From: a virus
Strand: one strand, 5' to 3'
Length of the DNA: 23,884 bases
IMG/VR virus record: IMGVR_UViG_3300032304_000327
Location: 1-23,884 of that record
The notes under the pieces are model-generated. The model worked only from the letters and a program-made list of their open reading frames with translations, did not search any database and was not told the DNA's origin. Every line of letters begins with the position of its first letter. The first letter of the stretch is position 1. Shown here piece by piece: positions 10,184 to 16,346 of the stretch. The translations under genes were made by a program, and so were the position numbers.

Positions 10184-10367
10184 CTTCATCCTCCTCTTCA
10201 ATCACGGTTATAAACTCGGCGTGCCAGTCTTCGTCGCCCTGCGGCAGATCCTTGCGCCCTTTGATCTCTTCAAGCGCAAGCATCTCGGCTTCGTCCTCTG
10301 ACTCGGCCTCTACCTCTGCGTCGTATTGCACCTCGTAGTGCATCTCAACCAAGTACTTCTGTTTCAT
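10173..10367 (-). CDS. Very acidic 64-residue protein (mirror)
   Basis: Identical to the protein at 13518-13712, ending in IEEEDEDGE. Confidence 0.75.
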   Translation of the reverse strand: MKQKYLVEMHYEVQYDAEVEAESEDEAEMLALEEIKGRKDLPQGDEDWHAEFITVIEEEDEDGE

Positions 10368-10975
10368 TGCTCACTCTCCGGGTTGTGACTCGCGGACAAG
10401 ATGTCCGCCAGTTGGCTGAAAAGCATGGGTCCGCGCGCTTTATCACACGCATGCCATGCGGCTAACACACGCGCCCTCGTTGCCGAGGGTATGTCGTGTA
10501 TCTTTTTAGAGTCCCGCACTTGTTTGGCGTACTCATCAATCACTTGCAGATACGTTTCACAGAAGGCGATGACACGTTCCTTGCCGTTCTCTGTTGCGTA
10601 CCGTAGCTGGTCCTTCACCGCTCTGCGTTCTACTGAGCACAGATCGAGCGCAGGCTTCACACGCGCTAGTCGTTCGCGTTCCCACCGTTTATTCACCGCC
10701 GTGGACATTTTGCGCCTTGCGTTAGTGGCGCGGGTTCGCAGGATGCCATCGGCAAACTCACGGGTGATATCCCGGGATAGCACCAGCGTGTTGAGTTCGC
10801 GCTCCGTCATTGCCGTATAGGGTCGCCGCTTGGGTCTGCATTGTCTACAGATTGACATCTCCATGGTGAGTCGGCGTCCGTCGTATAGTCCGCGCCCCTC
10901 AGACGCCAACTTTGAGAGCCGCACGCGGAACTCACTTGGCTTGTAAAAGGTTTTACATTGTCCACATTGCTTCAT
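10364..10975 (-). CDS. Zinc-ribbon protein, putative DNA-binding (mirror)
   Basis: Identical to the protein at 12910-13521, with CGQC and CRQC pairs. A GTG four codons earlier (10987) is the alternative start. Confidence 0.75.
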   Translation of the reverse strand: MKQCGQCKTFYKPSEFRVRLSKLASEGRGLYDGRRLTMEMSICRQCRPKRRPYTAMTERELNTLVLSRDITREFADGILRTRATNARRKMSTAVNKRWERERLARVKPALDLCSVERRAVKDQLRYATENGKERVIAFCETYLQVIDEYAKQVRDSKKIHDIPSATRARVLAAWHACDKARGPMLFSQLADILSASHNPESEQ

Positions 10976-10976
10976 G

Positions 10977-11277
10977 AGGTGGTCCACCGTTCCGATGTTG
11001 AGTGCGAGAGGCTGGGCCTGTTGAAAGCCGCACGAATACTAGCGTTGGGGGTGTTATCCCCCCGAGTACCTACGTTTTTTAAAGAGTGCCACGGCAAACG
11101 GAAAAGCGCAAGTTGCGCGCGAGCGTGTCCGGCTACACATACATATATATATCTTTTGGAAAAAACTATATATATATACGTAGGTTTCTGGGGGGGTGGA
11201 CGCCTGAAACCCGCATGAATCCACGCCATTCCAGCGTCCTATGCGCTCGCACAGAACGTCGGAATGGTGGACCACCT
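10977..11277 (-). ncRNA. 301-bp highly structured non-coding element (left arm)
   Basis: Mirror of 12608-12908, with the 32-bp imperfect terminal inverted repeat, competing 19-bp hairpin, C-run/G-run helix and alternating TA centre. Confidence 0.55.
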
Positions 11278-11292
11278 GTCTTTTGTTGTTTT

Positions 11293-11382
11293 TCAACAAC
11301 AAGTTCCTGCCAGTAAGTAATGGAGAACTTCCAGAACTGCCGCTCCATACACGGCGCCCCATAACCATTCAGGTACTTGCAT
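11293..11382 (-). CDS. Possible 29-residue membrane peptide (mirror)
   Basis: Identical to the hydrophobic frame at 12503-12592, coupled to the preceding zinc-finger gene by a TGATG overlap. Confidence 0.3.
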   Translation of the reverse strand: MQVPEWLWGAVYGAAVLEVLHYLLAGTCC

Positions 11383-11594
11383 CACGTTCTCTTAGGGTTG
11401 AGTTGGGACAGCAACGCGCGGTCTGTCACCAACATGTAGTTGCTCTTGTTCATGGGCACGACTGTGTGCTTCACGCTACGCGCTTCTCGTTCGCCACACG
11501 CCATGCAAGTCGGGCGCGGCATACGCCGCCGCCCATACTCAACGCGCACCGAGTAGCACGACACACAGATGGGTAGGTGCTCGTCATTCATCAT
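11382..11594 (-). CDS. Small four-cysteine zinc-finger protein (mirror)
   Basis: Identical to the 70-residue protein at 12291-12503, with Cys10/Cys13 and Cys30/Cys33 in DksA/TraR-like spacing. Confidence 0.65.
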   Translation of the reverse strand: MMNDEHLPICVSCYSVRVEYGRRRMPRPTCMACGEREARSVKHTVVPMNKSNYMLVTDRALLSQLNPKRT

Positions 11595-11803
11595 AGGATG
11601 CCCTGCCCGCGTAGCCACGCGCTTGCCGCGTCGATTGCGTCTTCGTCGAACTCAACGATTGTCAGGTTGAACAGTCGGTCGCTCTCCGTTCTGTCGTCGA
11701 ACTCCGCGCTACTGTCGAGATCAAAGTCAGGGTCTACGGTGTTCACCGTGAAGCGACCGTCCCAATGCGCGCGACCCGCGCGCAGTACGTCGTACGTGTC
11801 CAT
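11591..11803 (-). CDS. Small acidic protein of unknown function (mirror)
   Basis: Identical to the 70-residue protein at 12082-12294; first gene of the left-arm operon, ATG at 11803 with GGAG eight bases upstream. Confidence 0.65.
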   Translation of the reverse strand: MDTYDVLRAGRAHWDGRFTVNTVDPDFDLDSSAEFDDRTESDRLFNLTIVEFDEDAIDAASAWLRGQGIL

Positions 11804-11826
11804 TCTACGTTCTCCATTCATCAGTC

Positions 11827-11841
11827 GTCGCGTGACGCGAC
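11827..11841. promoter_or_regulatory. 15-bp perfect dyad, possible operator (left arm)
   Basis: Mirror of the dyad at 12044-12058, with the same position relative to the first gene of the left arm. Confidence 0.35.
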
Positions 11842-11845
11842 AGTT

Positions 11846-11876
11846 AAAAAAACTCCCGGACACAATGTCCGGGAGT
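11846..11876 (-). terminator. Rho-independent terminator facing outward (left arm)
   Basis: Exact mirror of the terminator at 12009-12039: ten-bp stem, three-nt loop and a run of seven T on the - strand. It stops leftward transcription arriving from the central axis. Confidence 0.85.
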
Positions 11877-11889
11877 CGCTCAAACCCTA

Positions 11890-11995
11890 CGGGTTTTCGC
11901 TTGCCCACGAAAACGCAGACAAGCGAAAACCCGCGCGCGGCTAGCCGCGCGCGGGTTTTCGCTTGTCTGCGTTTTCGTGGGCAAGCGAAAACCCG
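11890..11995. repeat. Central dyad with four alternating 14-bp inverted motifs
   Basis: The motif CGGGTTTTCGCTTG occurs at 11890-11903 and 11952-11965, and its reverse complement at 11920-11933 and 11982-11995. Start-to-start spacings are 30, 32 and 30 bp, close to three helical turns. Within each arm the motif pair forms a 14-bp stem with a 16-nt loop (right arm 11966-11981); this pairing is independent of the big palindrome. Across the axis the two inner copies pair through a GC-rich core (CCGCGCGCGG-CTAG-CCGCGCGCGG). A shorter echo, GTTTTCG, lies in the loop at 11971-11977. It could be a telomere-resolution-type protein site or a cluster of terminator hairpins; the sequence does not decide. 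Confidence 0.8.
11926..11959. terminator. Bidirectional terminator-like GC hairpin at the dyad axis
   Basis: AAAA, then a GC-only stem (CCCGCGCGCGG) around a central CTAG, then the complementary stem and TTTT. This is the form of a bidirectional intrinsic terminator, although the T tract is only four long. A real terminator hairpin of this kind could be the point where an assembler or polymerase folded back and copied the arm in reverse. Only half of it is independent information if the window is an artefact. Confidence 0.4.
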
Positions 11996-12008
11996 TAGGG
12001 TTTGAGCG

Positions 12009-12039
12009 ACTCCCGGACATTGTGTCCGGGAGTTTTTTT
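12009..12039 (+). terminator. Rho-independent terminator facing outward (right arm)
   Basis: Stem CTCCCGGACA (12010-12019), loop TTG, stem TGTCCGGGAG (12023-12032), then seven T (12033-12039). The ten-bp GC-rich stem and T run are textbook for an intrinsic terminator. It stops transcription moving rightward, that is, coming from the central axis. It lies upstream of the first gene of the arm, so it either insulates the two arms from each other or ends an operon that is not visible in this window. Confidence 0.85.
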
Positions 12040-12043
12040 AACT

Positions 12044-12058
12044 GTCGCGTCACGCGAC
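12044..12058. promoter_or_regulatory. 15-bp perfect dyad, possible operator (right arm)
   Basis: GTCGCGTCACGCGAC is a 7+1+7 perfect dyad just after the terminator and 23 bp before the start of the first gene. Its place fits an operator or a short 5'-leader hairpin. I see no convincing sigma-70 -35/-10 pair nearby, so the promoter of this operon is unidentified. Similar short dyads lie at 16312-16324 (GACAAG-G-CTTGTC, before the metallopeptidase/VWA gene) and 19671-19684 (GGAAT-ATAC-ATTCC, before the VRR-NUC gene). Confidence 0.35.
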
Positions 12059-12081
12059 GACTGATGAATGGAGAACGTAGA

Positions 12082-12294
12082 ATGGACACGTACGACGTAC
12101 TGCGCGCGGGTCGCGCGCATTGGGACGGTCGCTTCACGGTGAACACCGTAGACCCTGACTTTGATCTCGACAGTAGCGCGGAGTTCGACGACAGAACGGA
12201 GAGCGACCGACTGTTCAACCTGACAATCGTTGAGTTCGACGAAGACGCAATCGACGCGGCAAGCGCGTGGCTACGCGGGCAGGGCATCCTATGA
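12082..12294 (+). CDS. Small acidic protein of unknown function
   Basis: A 70-residue acidic protein beginning MDTYDVLRAG, which I do not recognise. It is rich in Asp/Glu (for example DPDFDLDSSAEFDD), with a hydrophobic strand (LFNLTIVEF) and a helical C-terminus ending SAWLRGQGIL. The ATG at 12082 is chosen because GGAG at 12070-12073 lies eight bases upstream. A longer frame from 11977 would run through the terminator hairpin and is not credible. The gene is first in the outward operon and its stop overlaps the next start (ATGA). Acidic early phage proteins sometimes bind host enzymes or mimic DNA; nothing specific supports that here. Confidence 0.65.
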   Translation: MDTYDVLRAGRAHWDGRFTVNTVDPDFDLDSSAEFDDRTESDRLFNLTIVEFDEDAIDAASAWLRGQGIL

Positions 12295-12503
12295 TGAATG
12301 ACGAGCACCTACCCATCTGTGTGTCGTGCTACTCGGTGCGCGTTGAGTATGGGCGGCGGCGTATGCCGCGCCCGACTTGCATGGCGTGTGGCGAACGAGA
12401 AGCGCGTAGCGTGAAGCACACAGTCGTGCCCATGAACAAGAGCAACTACATGTTGGTGACAGACCGCGCGTTGCTGTCCCAACTCAACCCTAAGAGAACG
12501 TGA
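12291..12503 (+). CDS. Small four-cysteine zinc-finger protein (DksA/TraR-like spacing)
   Basis: A 70-residue basic protein with two CxxC pairs, Cys10/Cys13 and Cys30/Cys33, and a basic stretch GRRRMPRPT just before the second pair. The CxxC, about 16 residues, CxxC layout with arginines before the second pair resembles the C4 zinc finger of the DksA/TraR family, which binds the RNA polymerase secondary channel. The acidic coiled-coil tip of DksA is missing, so this is only a finger-level resemblance. AGGG at 12281-12284 serves ATG 12291 (ATGA overlap with the previous stop) or ATG 12294. A general zinc-ribbon nucleic-acid binder is the alternative. Confidence 0.65.
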   Translation: MMNDEHLPICVSCYSVRVEYGRRRMPRPTCMACGEREARSVKHTVVPMNKSNYMLVTDRALLSQLNPKRT

Positions 12504-12592
12504 TGCAAGTACCTGAATGGTTATGGGGCGCCGTGTATGGAGCGGCAGTTCTGGAAGTTCTCCATTACTTACTGGCAGGAACTTGTTGTTGA
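12503..12592 (+). CDS. Possible 29-residue membrane peptide
   Basis: An ATG at 12503 overlaps the previous stop (TGATG) and opens a 29-codon frame beginning MQVPEWLWGAVYGAAV and ending in LLAGTCC. Nearly all of it is one hydrophobic, Trp-containing segment of single-pass length. The upstream Shine-Dalgarno (AGAGA) is weak. The stop lies in the loop edge of a small A/T-rich hairpin (TTGTTGTT-GAAA-AACAACAA, 12583-12602). It might be a translationally coupled small membrane peptide, or chance. Conservation of the frame in relatives would decide. Confidence 0.3.
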   Translation: MQVPEWLWGAVYGAAVLEVLHYLLAGTCC

Positions 12593-12607
12593 AAAACAAC
12601 AAAAGAC

Positions 12608-12908
12608 AGGTGGTCCACCATTCCGACGTTCTGTGCGAGCGCATAGGACGCTGGAATGGCGTGGATTCATGCGGGTTTCAGGCGTCCACCCCCCCAGAAA
12701 CCTACGTATATATATATAGTTTTTTCCAAAAGATATATATATGTATGTGTAGCCGGACACGCTCGCGCGCAACTTGCGCTTTTCCGTTTGCCGTGGCACT
12801 CTTTAAAAAACGTAGGTACTCGGGGGGATAACACCCCCAACGCTAGTATTCGTGCGGCTTTCAACAGGCCCAGCCTCTCGCACTCAACATCGGAACGGTG
12901 GACCACCT
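12608..12908 (+). ncRNA. 301-bp highly structured non-coding element (right arm)
   Basis: No credible gene lies here. The ends are a 32-bp inverted repeat, 12608-12639 with 12877-12908, matching at 28 of 32 positions. Competing with it, 12618-12636 pairs with 12641-12659 (18 of 19 pairs, three of them G-U, GAGC loop). Deeper inside, a run of seven C (12689-12695) and ACCTACGT (12700-12707) face ACGTAGGT (12810-12817) and six G (12822-12827). The G run could instead pair with CCCCC at 12834-12838. The middle is A/T-rich with alternating TA at about 12706-12718 and 12733-12742. A 16-bp direct repeat (14/16 identical) lies at 12665-12680 and 12848-12863. It could be a structured RNA or 5' leader, a replication origin with an unwinding element, or a MITE-like insertion; I see no target-site duplication. 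Confidence 0.55.
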
Positions 12909-12909
12909 C

Positions 12910-13521
12910 ATGAAGCAATGTGGACAATGTAAAACCTTTTACAAGCCAAGTGAGTTCCGCGTGCGGCTCTCAAAGTTGGCGTCTGAGGGGCGCGGACTAT
13001 ACGACGGACGCCGACTCACCATGGAGATGTCAATCTGTAGACAATGCAGACCCAAGCGGCGACCCTATACGGCAATGACGGAGCGCGAACTCAACACGCT
13101 GGTGCTATCCCGGGATATCACCCGTGAGTTTGCCGATGGCATCCTGCGAACCCGCGCCACTAACGCAAGGCGCAAAATGTCCACGGCGGTGAATAAACGG
13201 TGGGAACGCGAACGACTAGCGCGTGTGAAGCCTGCGCTCGATCTGTGCTCAGTAGAACGCAGAGCGGTGAAGGACCAGCTACGGTACGCAACAGAGAACG
13301 GCAAGGAACGTGTCATCGCCTTCTGTGAAACGTATCTGCAAGTGATTGATGAGTACGCCAAACAAGTGCGGGACTCTAAAAAGATACACGACATACCCTC
13401 GGCAACGAGGGCGCGTGTGTTAGCCGCATGGCATGCGTGTGATAAAGCGCGCGGACCCATGCTTTTCAGCCAACTGGCGGACATCTTGTCCGCGAGTCAC
13501 AACCCGGAGAGTGAGCAATGA
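12910..13521 (+). CDS. Zinc-ribbon protein, putative DNA-binding
   Basis: About 203 residues, with an N-terminal zinc-binding module: Cys4/Cys7 (CGQC) and Cys43/Cys46 (CRQC) around KPSEFRVR. Such CxxC...KPxxEF...CxxC modules head many phage nucleases and HNH/endonuclease VII-type proteins, but no HNH core follows. The rest is basic and largely helical (RARKRW-type stretches, then a Leu-rich C-terminal half), consistent with nucleic-acid binding. The ATG at 12910 is preferred over the in-frame GTG at 12898; both ribosome sites are weak (GGTGG at 12897-12901 lies eight bases before the ATG). That ribosome site lies in the 3' strand of the 32-bp inverted repeat, so folding could hide it. Confidence 0.75.
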   Translation: MKQCGQCKTFYKPSEFRVRLSKLASEGRGLYDGRRLTMEMSICRQCRPKRRPYTAMTERELNTLVLSRDITREFADGILRTRATNARRKMSTAVNKRWERERLARVKPALDLCSVERRAVKDQLRYATENGKERVIAFCETYLQVIDEYAKQVRDSKKIHDIPSATRARVLAAWHACDKARGPMLFSQLADILSASHNPESEQ

Positions 13522-13712
13522 AACAGAAGTACTTGGTTGAGATGCACTACGAGGTGCAATACGACGCAGAGGTAGAGGCCGAGTCAGAGGACGAAGCCGA
13601 GATGCTTGCGCTTGAAGAGATCAAAGGGCGCAAGGATCTGCCGCAGGGCGACGAAGACTGGCACGCCGAGTTTATAACCGTGATTGAAGAGGAGGATGAA
13701 GATGGAGAATGA
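13518..13712 (+). CDS. Very acidic 64-residue protein
   Basis: A 64-residue protein beginning MKQKYLVEMHYEVQYDAEV and ending in IEEEDEDGE. It is extremely Glu/Asp-rich, with a predicted pattern of strand (YLVEMHYEVQYDAEVEA), helix (EDEAEMLALEEIKGR) and C-terminal strand (HAEFITVIEE). This pattern is common in small phage proteins of unknown role. Its ATG overlaps the previous stop (ATGA), with GGAG nearby upstream. The charge would suit a DNA mimic or an inhibitor of a host nucleic-acid enzyme, but that is speculation from composition alone. Confidence 0.75.
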   Translation: MKQKYLVEMHYEVQYDAEVEAESEDEAEMLALEEIKGRKDLPQGDEDWHAEFITVIEEEDEDGE

Positions 13713-14004
13713 TTTACGCAAGGAACTGACCACGCTACGGGTATCCGTAGCGCGGATAGCGCAGGTGCTTGGCGTTGACACCCACTTAGAGGTGAAAGAC
13801 AAAAGCTACTCAGAACTGCACGAGCTTGCCGTCAGAGCGGAGCGCGGGTGGAATCATCTGGCGAACATGATCGTCGCTGAGATCGAGCAGATGCAGAGCA
13901 ACGAACGGTTCGCGGACGAGAGTTACGCATGGGTAGCTAAGCAACTGAAGGACGCGCGCAACGCGCTCAGCAAGATTGAAACCATTGCGGAGATATACAA
14001 ATGA
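13702..14004 (+). CDS. Small helical protein of unknown function
   Basis: A 100-residue protein beginning MENDLRKELTTLRVSVARIAQVLGV. It is almost all helical with heptad-like hydrophobic spacing at the N-terminus (LRKELTTLRVSVARIAQVL) and again in the C-terminal half, suggesting a coiled coil or small helical bundle. I do not recognise a family. ATG 13702 is chosen because GGAGG at 13691-13695 sits six bases upstream; the in-frame ATG at 13696 touches the Shine-Dalgarno and the TTG at 13684 lies before it. It overlaps the acidic gene by 11 bases, so the two are probably translationally coupled. Confidence 0.75.
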   Translation: MENDLRKELTTLRVSVARIAQVLGVDTHLEVKDKSYSELHELAVRAERGWNHLANMIVAEIEQMQSNERFADESYAWVAKQLKDARNALSKIETIAEIYK

Positions 14005-14237
14005 TGGAGGAAGAACGCACACTCTTGGCGACCGCGTATGCGAACGCATGGTATGCGGTCAAGGGCACGACGGTGATGGTGACCGCAGAGCCGCGCCGTA
14101 GGTACACGGTACGTTACGAGAACAGTGGTATGGCGCGGGGGATAAGGGAACGCGCCATCCTCGACGGGCTGGTCACGCTGACCAGCAGACTTGCGCAGAA
14201 CGACATCACCAAGATGCGTGAAGCGCAGATTCAATAA
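14001..14237 (+). CDS. Small basic protein of unknown function
   Basis: A 78-residue protein beginning MMEEERTLLATAYANAW. The N-terminal helix is followed by strands (GTTVMVTAEPRRRYTVRYE) and a helical C-terminus. No family is recognised and there are no cysteines or catalytic motifs. The ATG overlaps the previous stop (ATGA), with GGAG eight bases upstream (the second ATG at 14004 is also possible). It is a typical small early phage gene within the same coupled operon. Confidence 0.7.
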   Translation: MMEEERTLLATAYANAWYAVKGTTVMVTAEPRRRYTVRYENSGMARGIRERAILDGLVTLTSRLAQNDITKMREAQIQ

Positions 14238-14252
14238 CTTTGGGAGAACGAA

Positions 14253-15179
14253 ATGGCCTTTGGCGCGCTATGCAACGATCTTAGAGCAATCGGGTCTTAC
14301 TTCAGGGCCGACGACTGGTGGCACAAAGCACCGCCGTGTCGATCCGCGAAGATGGACCCCAAGTTTCAGAAGTCCCTTCACCCACGCAAACCATCTGCGT
14401 TCCCGCACTATCGGCTGGAACGCGGACCTACCGCAGACTACTACGACCTCGCACTCTATGACACATCTCTGTGTCGCTTATTCAAACCACAACCCAACGG
14501 AGAGTATGAGGTGTGGTACGCGCACACTGGTTCGGTTACCGACTCTCACTTCCACAACAGAGTAACGCCGTATCAATCTCGCGTGATGACAACGGACGGC
14601 GACAAGGCAGTAGTGCCGCTTGCGCTGGCTAGACGTGGGCGTGGGGAGTTCACCGCCAAGTGTGTGTTCACGGCGAGTGGGTTACTTATACGGGAGAAGT
14701 CTTGGCACGTGCCGCATGGTCGGCGCTCAATGAGCAAGGAACGTAAAGACGAGCGCAAGGAAACCGTGCGCTTGGTCGAGCCATACGTGACCATGGCGCT
14801 GGTAGGTCGGGATAACTTGGATATGTATGCAGAGCACAAGTGCGTAAGCCTCAGCTACACGTATGACGGTGACTGGCTACGACAAGAGCCAACCGAGGAG
14901 GTTATCAACGGGGTCATGCGCATGGCGTATGACATCAAAACACAGTGGGAACGTAGGAACCGTAAGTGGGTGAAGAACCTTGACCCGCGCATACCTAATT
15001 TTGGTAACTATGAACACGTACCAATGCCAGACAACAAACTACGGGAGGAAATGATCCAGAAACTACACATCATTAACAGCACAGTCAGATATCAGGATAG
15101 ATGGGACGAGATGCCCATGTTCATGTCCGACGCGGACTATCCGCGTGGCGGACTCTCATTCAAAACACCACGGAGCTAA
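14253..15179 (+). CDS. Conserved-looking phage protein of unknown function, 308 residues
   Basis: A 308-residue protein with clear coding character and GGGAG seven bases before its ATG; I do not recognise the family. The N-terminal third is rich in aromatic and charged residues (DDWWHKAPPCRS, YYDLALYDTSLCRLF), the middle carries strand-like stretches (EYEVWYAHTGSV) and a basic segment (RRSMSKERKDERKETVR), and the C-terminus is helical with TQWERRNRKWVKNL. No Walker, nuclease or zinc motif is obvious. It lies immediately upstream of the AAA+ ATPase (five bases between its stop and the next start), so the two are probably co-translated and may act together as substrate and chaperone. Confidence 0.8.
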   Translation: MAFGALCNDLRAIGSYFRADDWWHKAPPCRSAKMDPKFQKSLHPRKPSAFPHYRLERGPTADYYDLALYDTSLCRLFKPQPNGEYEVWYAHTGSVTDSHFHNRVTPYQSRVMTTDGDKAVVPLALARRGRGEFTAKCVFTASGLLIREKSWHVPHGRRSMSKERKDERKETVRLVEPYVTMALVGRDNLDMYAEHKCVSLSYTYDGDWLRQEPTEEVINGVMRMAYDIKTQWERRNRKWVKNLDPRIPNFGNYEHVPMPDNKLREEMIQKLHIINSTVRYQDRWDEMPMFMSDADYPRGGLSFKTPRS

Positions 15180-15184
15180 ATGAA

Positions 15185-16306
15185 ATGCAGGACTTCTTAT
15201 CACTGGCGCAAGCCGAGGCCGCTATCGAGTCGCTTACCGGGGAGGAGACCATCCTCATCCAAGGCGAGCATGGTATCGGCAAGACCCAACTGTTTCGTAA
15301 TCTTGCCAAGAAGCAAGCGTACGCCAACCACATCTTTATCGAGCCGATTGATTGCTCTCAGTTGAGCGACGGTTCTGTGTTCATGCCCGACATCGACCGG
15401 GAGGCGGGTGTATCCCGCGAGCTACCCAACGAGCGGCTTGGTGTCAGTAAGCTCAATCGCCATGGTGTAGCCAACTCCCGACCTGTAATGCTGTGCTTCG
15501 ATGAGATTGGCAAGACCACACGCTATATGCACAACGTGTTAGCGCCATTGGTCTACGAGGGGCGGGTCGGCGACTACTACTTTCCCAAGGGTAGCCTGAC
15601 CATGTGCGCTACGAATCTAGCCATCGAGGGCTTGGGTGATGTGATCCAAGAGCACATCATGGACAGGCTGATTACGATCAGCGTACGCAAGTCTACTGCC
15701 GAGGAGTACGTGCAGTATGCGCAGGGTGCGGGTGTGCACCCCATGGTGATTGCCTACGTAGCGTCCTACCCACAGGTTATGGAGTCGTTCATGGACTACG
15801 AGCCGGGGGGTATCCATCACGGCAAGGACTTGTCCCGTACCAATGGCAGGATCTACAACCCACGCAAGAAGGGCGGCAAGTACGCGACGCCGCGCTCCAT
15901 TAGCAGGATGGGTACGATCCTCACGGCGCACGAATCCAAGGGTCTGACCGACGAGTTTACTTTGGAGATGGTGCTGGCCGGTGCTGTTGGTAAGTTGGTG
16001 GCGGCTGAGTTCATGGCGTTCCGTGCGCTGGGTGAGAGCAACTGTTCGATTGCCCGTGTGCTACACGACCCGCTGACTGCGCCCGTGTCTGACAACAAGA
16101 TGGCGCAGATCCAGCAAGCTATGAAGCTCCTGTCCGTGATCGACAACCGCACGGATGCGCAGTTGGCGTGTGCGTATGTGCGCCGCATGGCGCGTGAGGT
16201 GCAGTGCATGTTCGTCAATGGCGTGACTGGGAGCAACCGCAAGGCTATCTACCTGACGCTGGCTGTGTACCTGCAAATGCAGAACGACACCAAGATGATG
16301 CTTTGA
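15185..16306 (+). CDS. MoxR/CobS-like AAA+ ATPase
   Basis: A 373-residue AAA+ ATPase. Walker A is GEHGIGKT at residues 27-34, Walker B is VMLCFDE ending at Asp106-Glu107, sensor 1 is CATN at 141-144, and a likely arginine finger is Arg161 in HIMDRLITI. The short N-terminus before Walker A and the layout match the MoxR/CobS group, which remodel partner proteins by ATP hydrolysis and usually act with a VWA-domain partner. That partner is encoded next. ATG 15185 is chosen because GGAG at 15172-15175 lies nine bases upstream and Walker A then falls at the normal distance; the ATG at 15180 is in another frame. A role in nucleotide, protein or virion assembly is not shown by sequence. Confidence 0.9.
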   Translation: MQDFLSLAQAEAAIESLTGEETILIQGEHGIGKTQLFRNLAKKQAYANHIFIEPIDCSQLSDGSVFMPDIDREAGVSRELPNERLGVSKLNRHGVANSRPVMLCFDEIGKTTRYMHNVLAPLVYEGRVGDYYFPKGSLTMCATNLAIEGLGDVIQEHIMDRLITISVRKSTAEEYVQYAQGAGVHPMVIAYVASYPQVMESFMDYEPGGIHHGKDLSRTNGRIYNPRKKGGKYATPRSISRMGTILTAHESKGLTDEFTLEMVLAGAVGKLVAAEFMAFRALGESNCSIARVLHDPLTAPVSDNKMAQIQQAMKLLSVIDNRTDAQLACAYVRRMAREVQCMFVNGVTGSNRKAIYLTLAVYLQMQNDTKMML

Positions 16307-16346
16307 TGTTCGACAAGGCTTGTCCTTGCAAAAAAGGGGGTGTGAT

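Noticed and set aside
11977-12294. Longer 105-codon frame for the first small gene
   Set aside because: Its N-terminal 35 codons run through the hairpin, terminator and dyad; the ATG at 12082 has a proper ribosome site.
12537-12719. 60-codon frame entering the structured element
   Set aside because: No good ribosome site, no fold-like pattern, and it overlaps the strongly paired region.
12608-12908. Insertion sequence or group I/II intron
   Set aside because: No transposase or intron-encoded protein, no target-site duplication, and it lies between genes instead of interrupting one.
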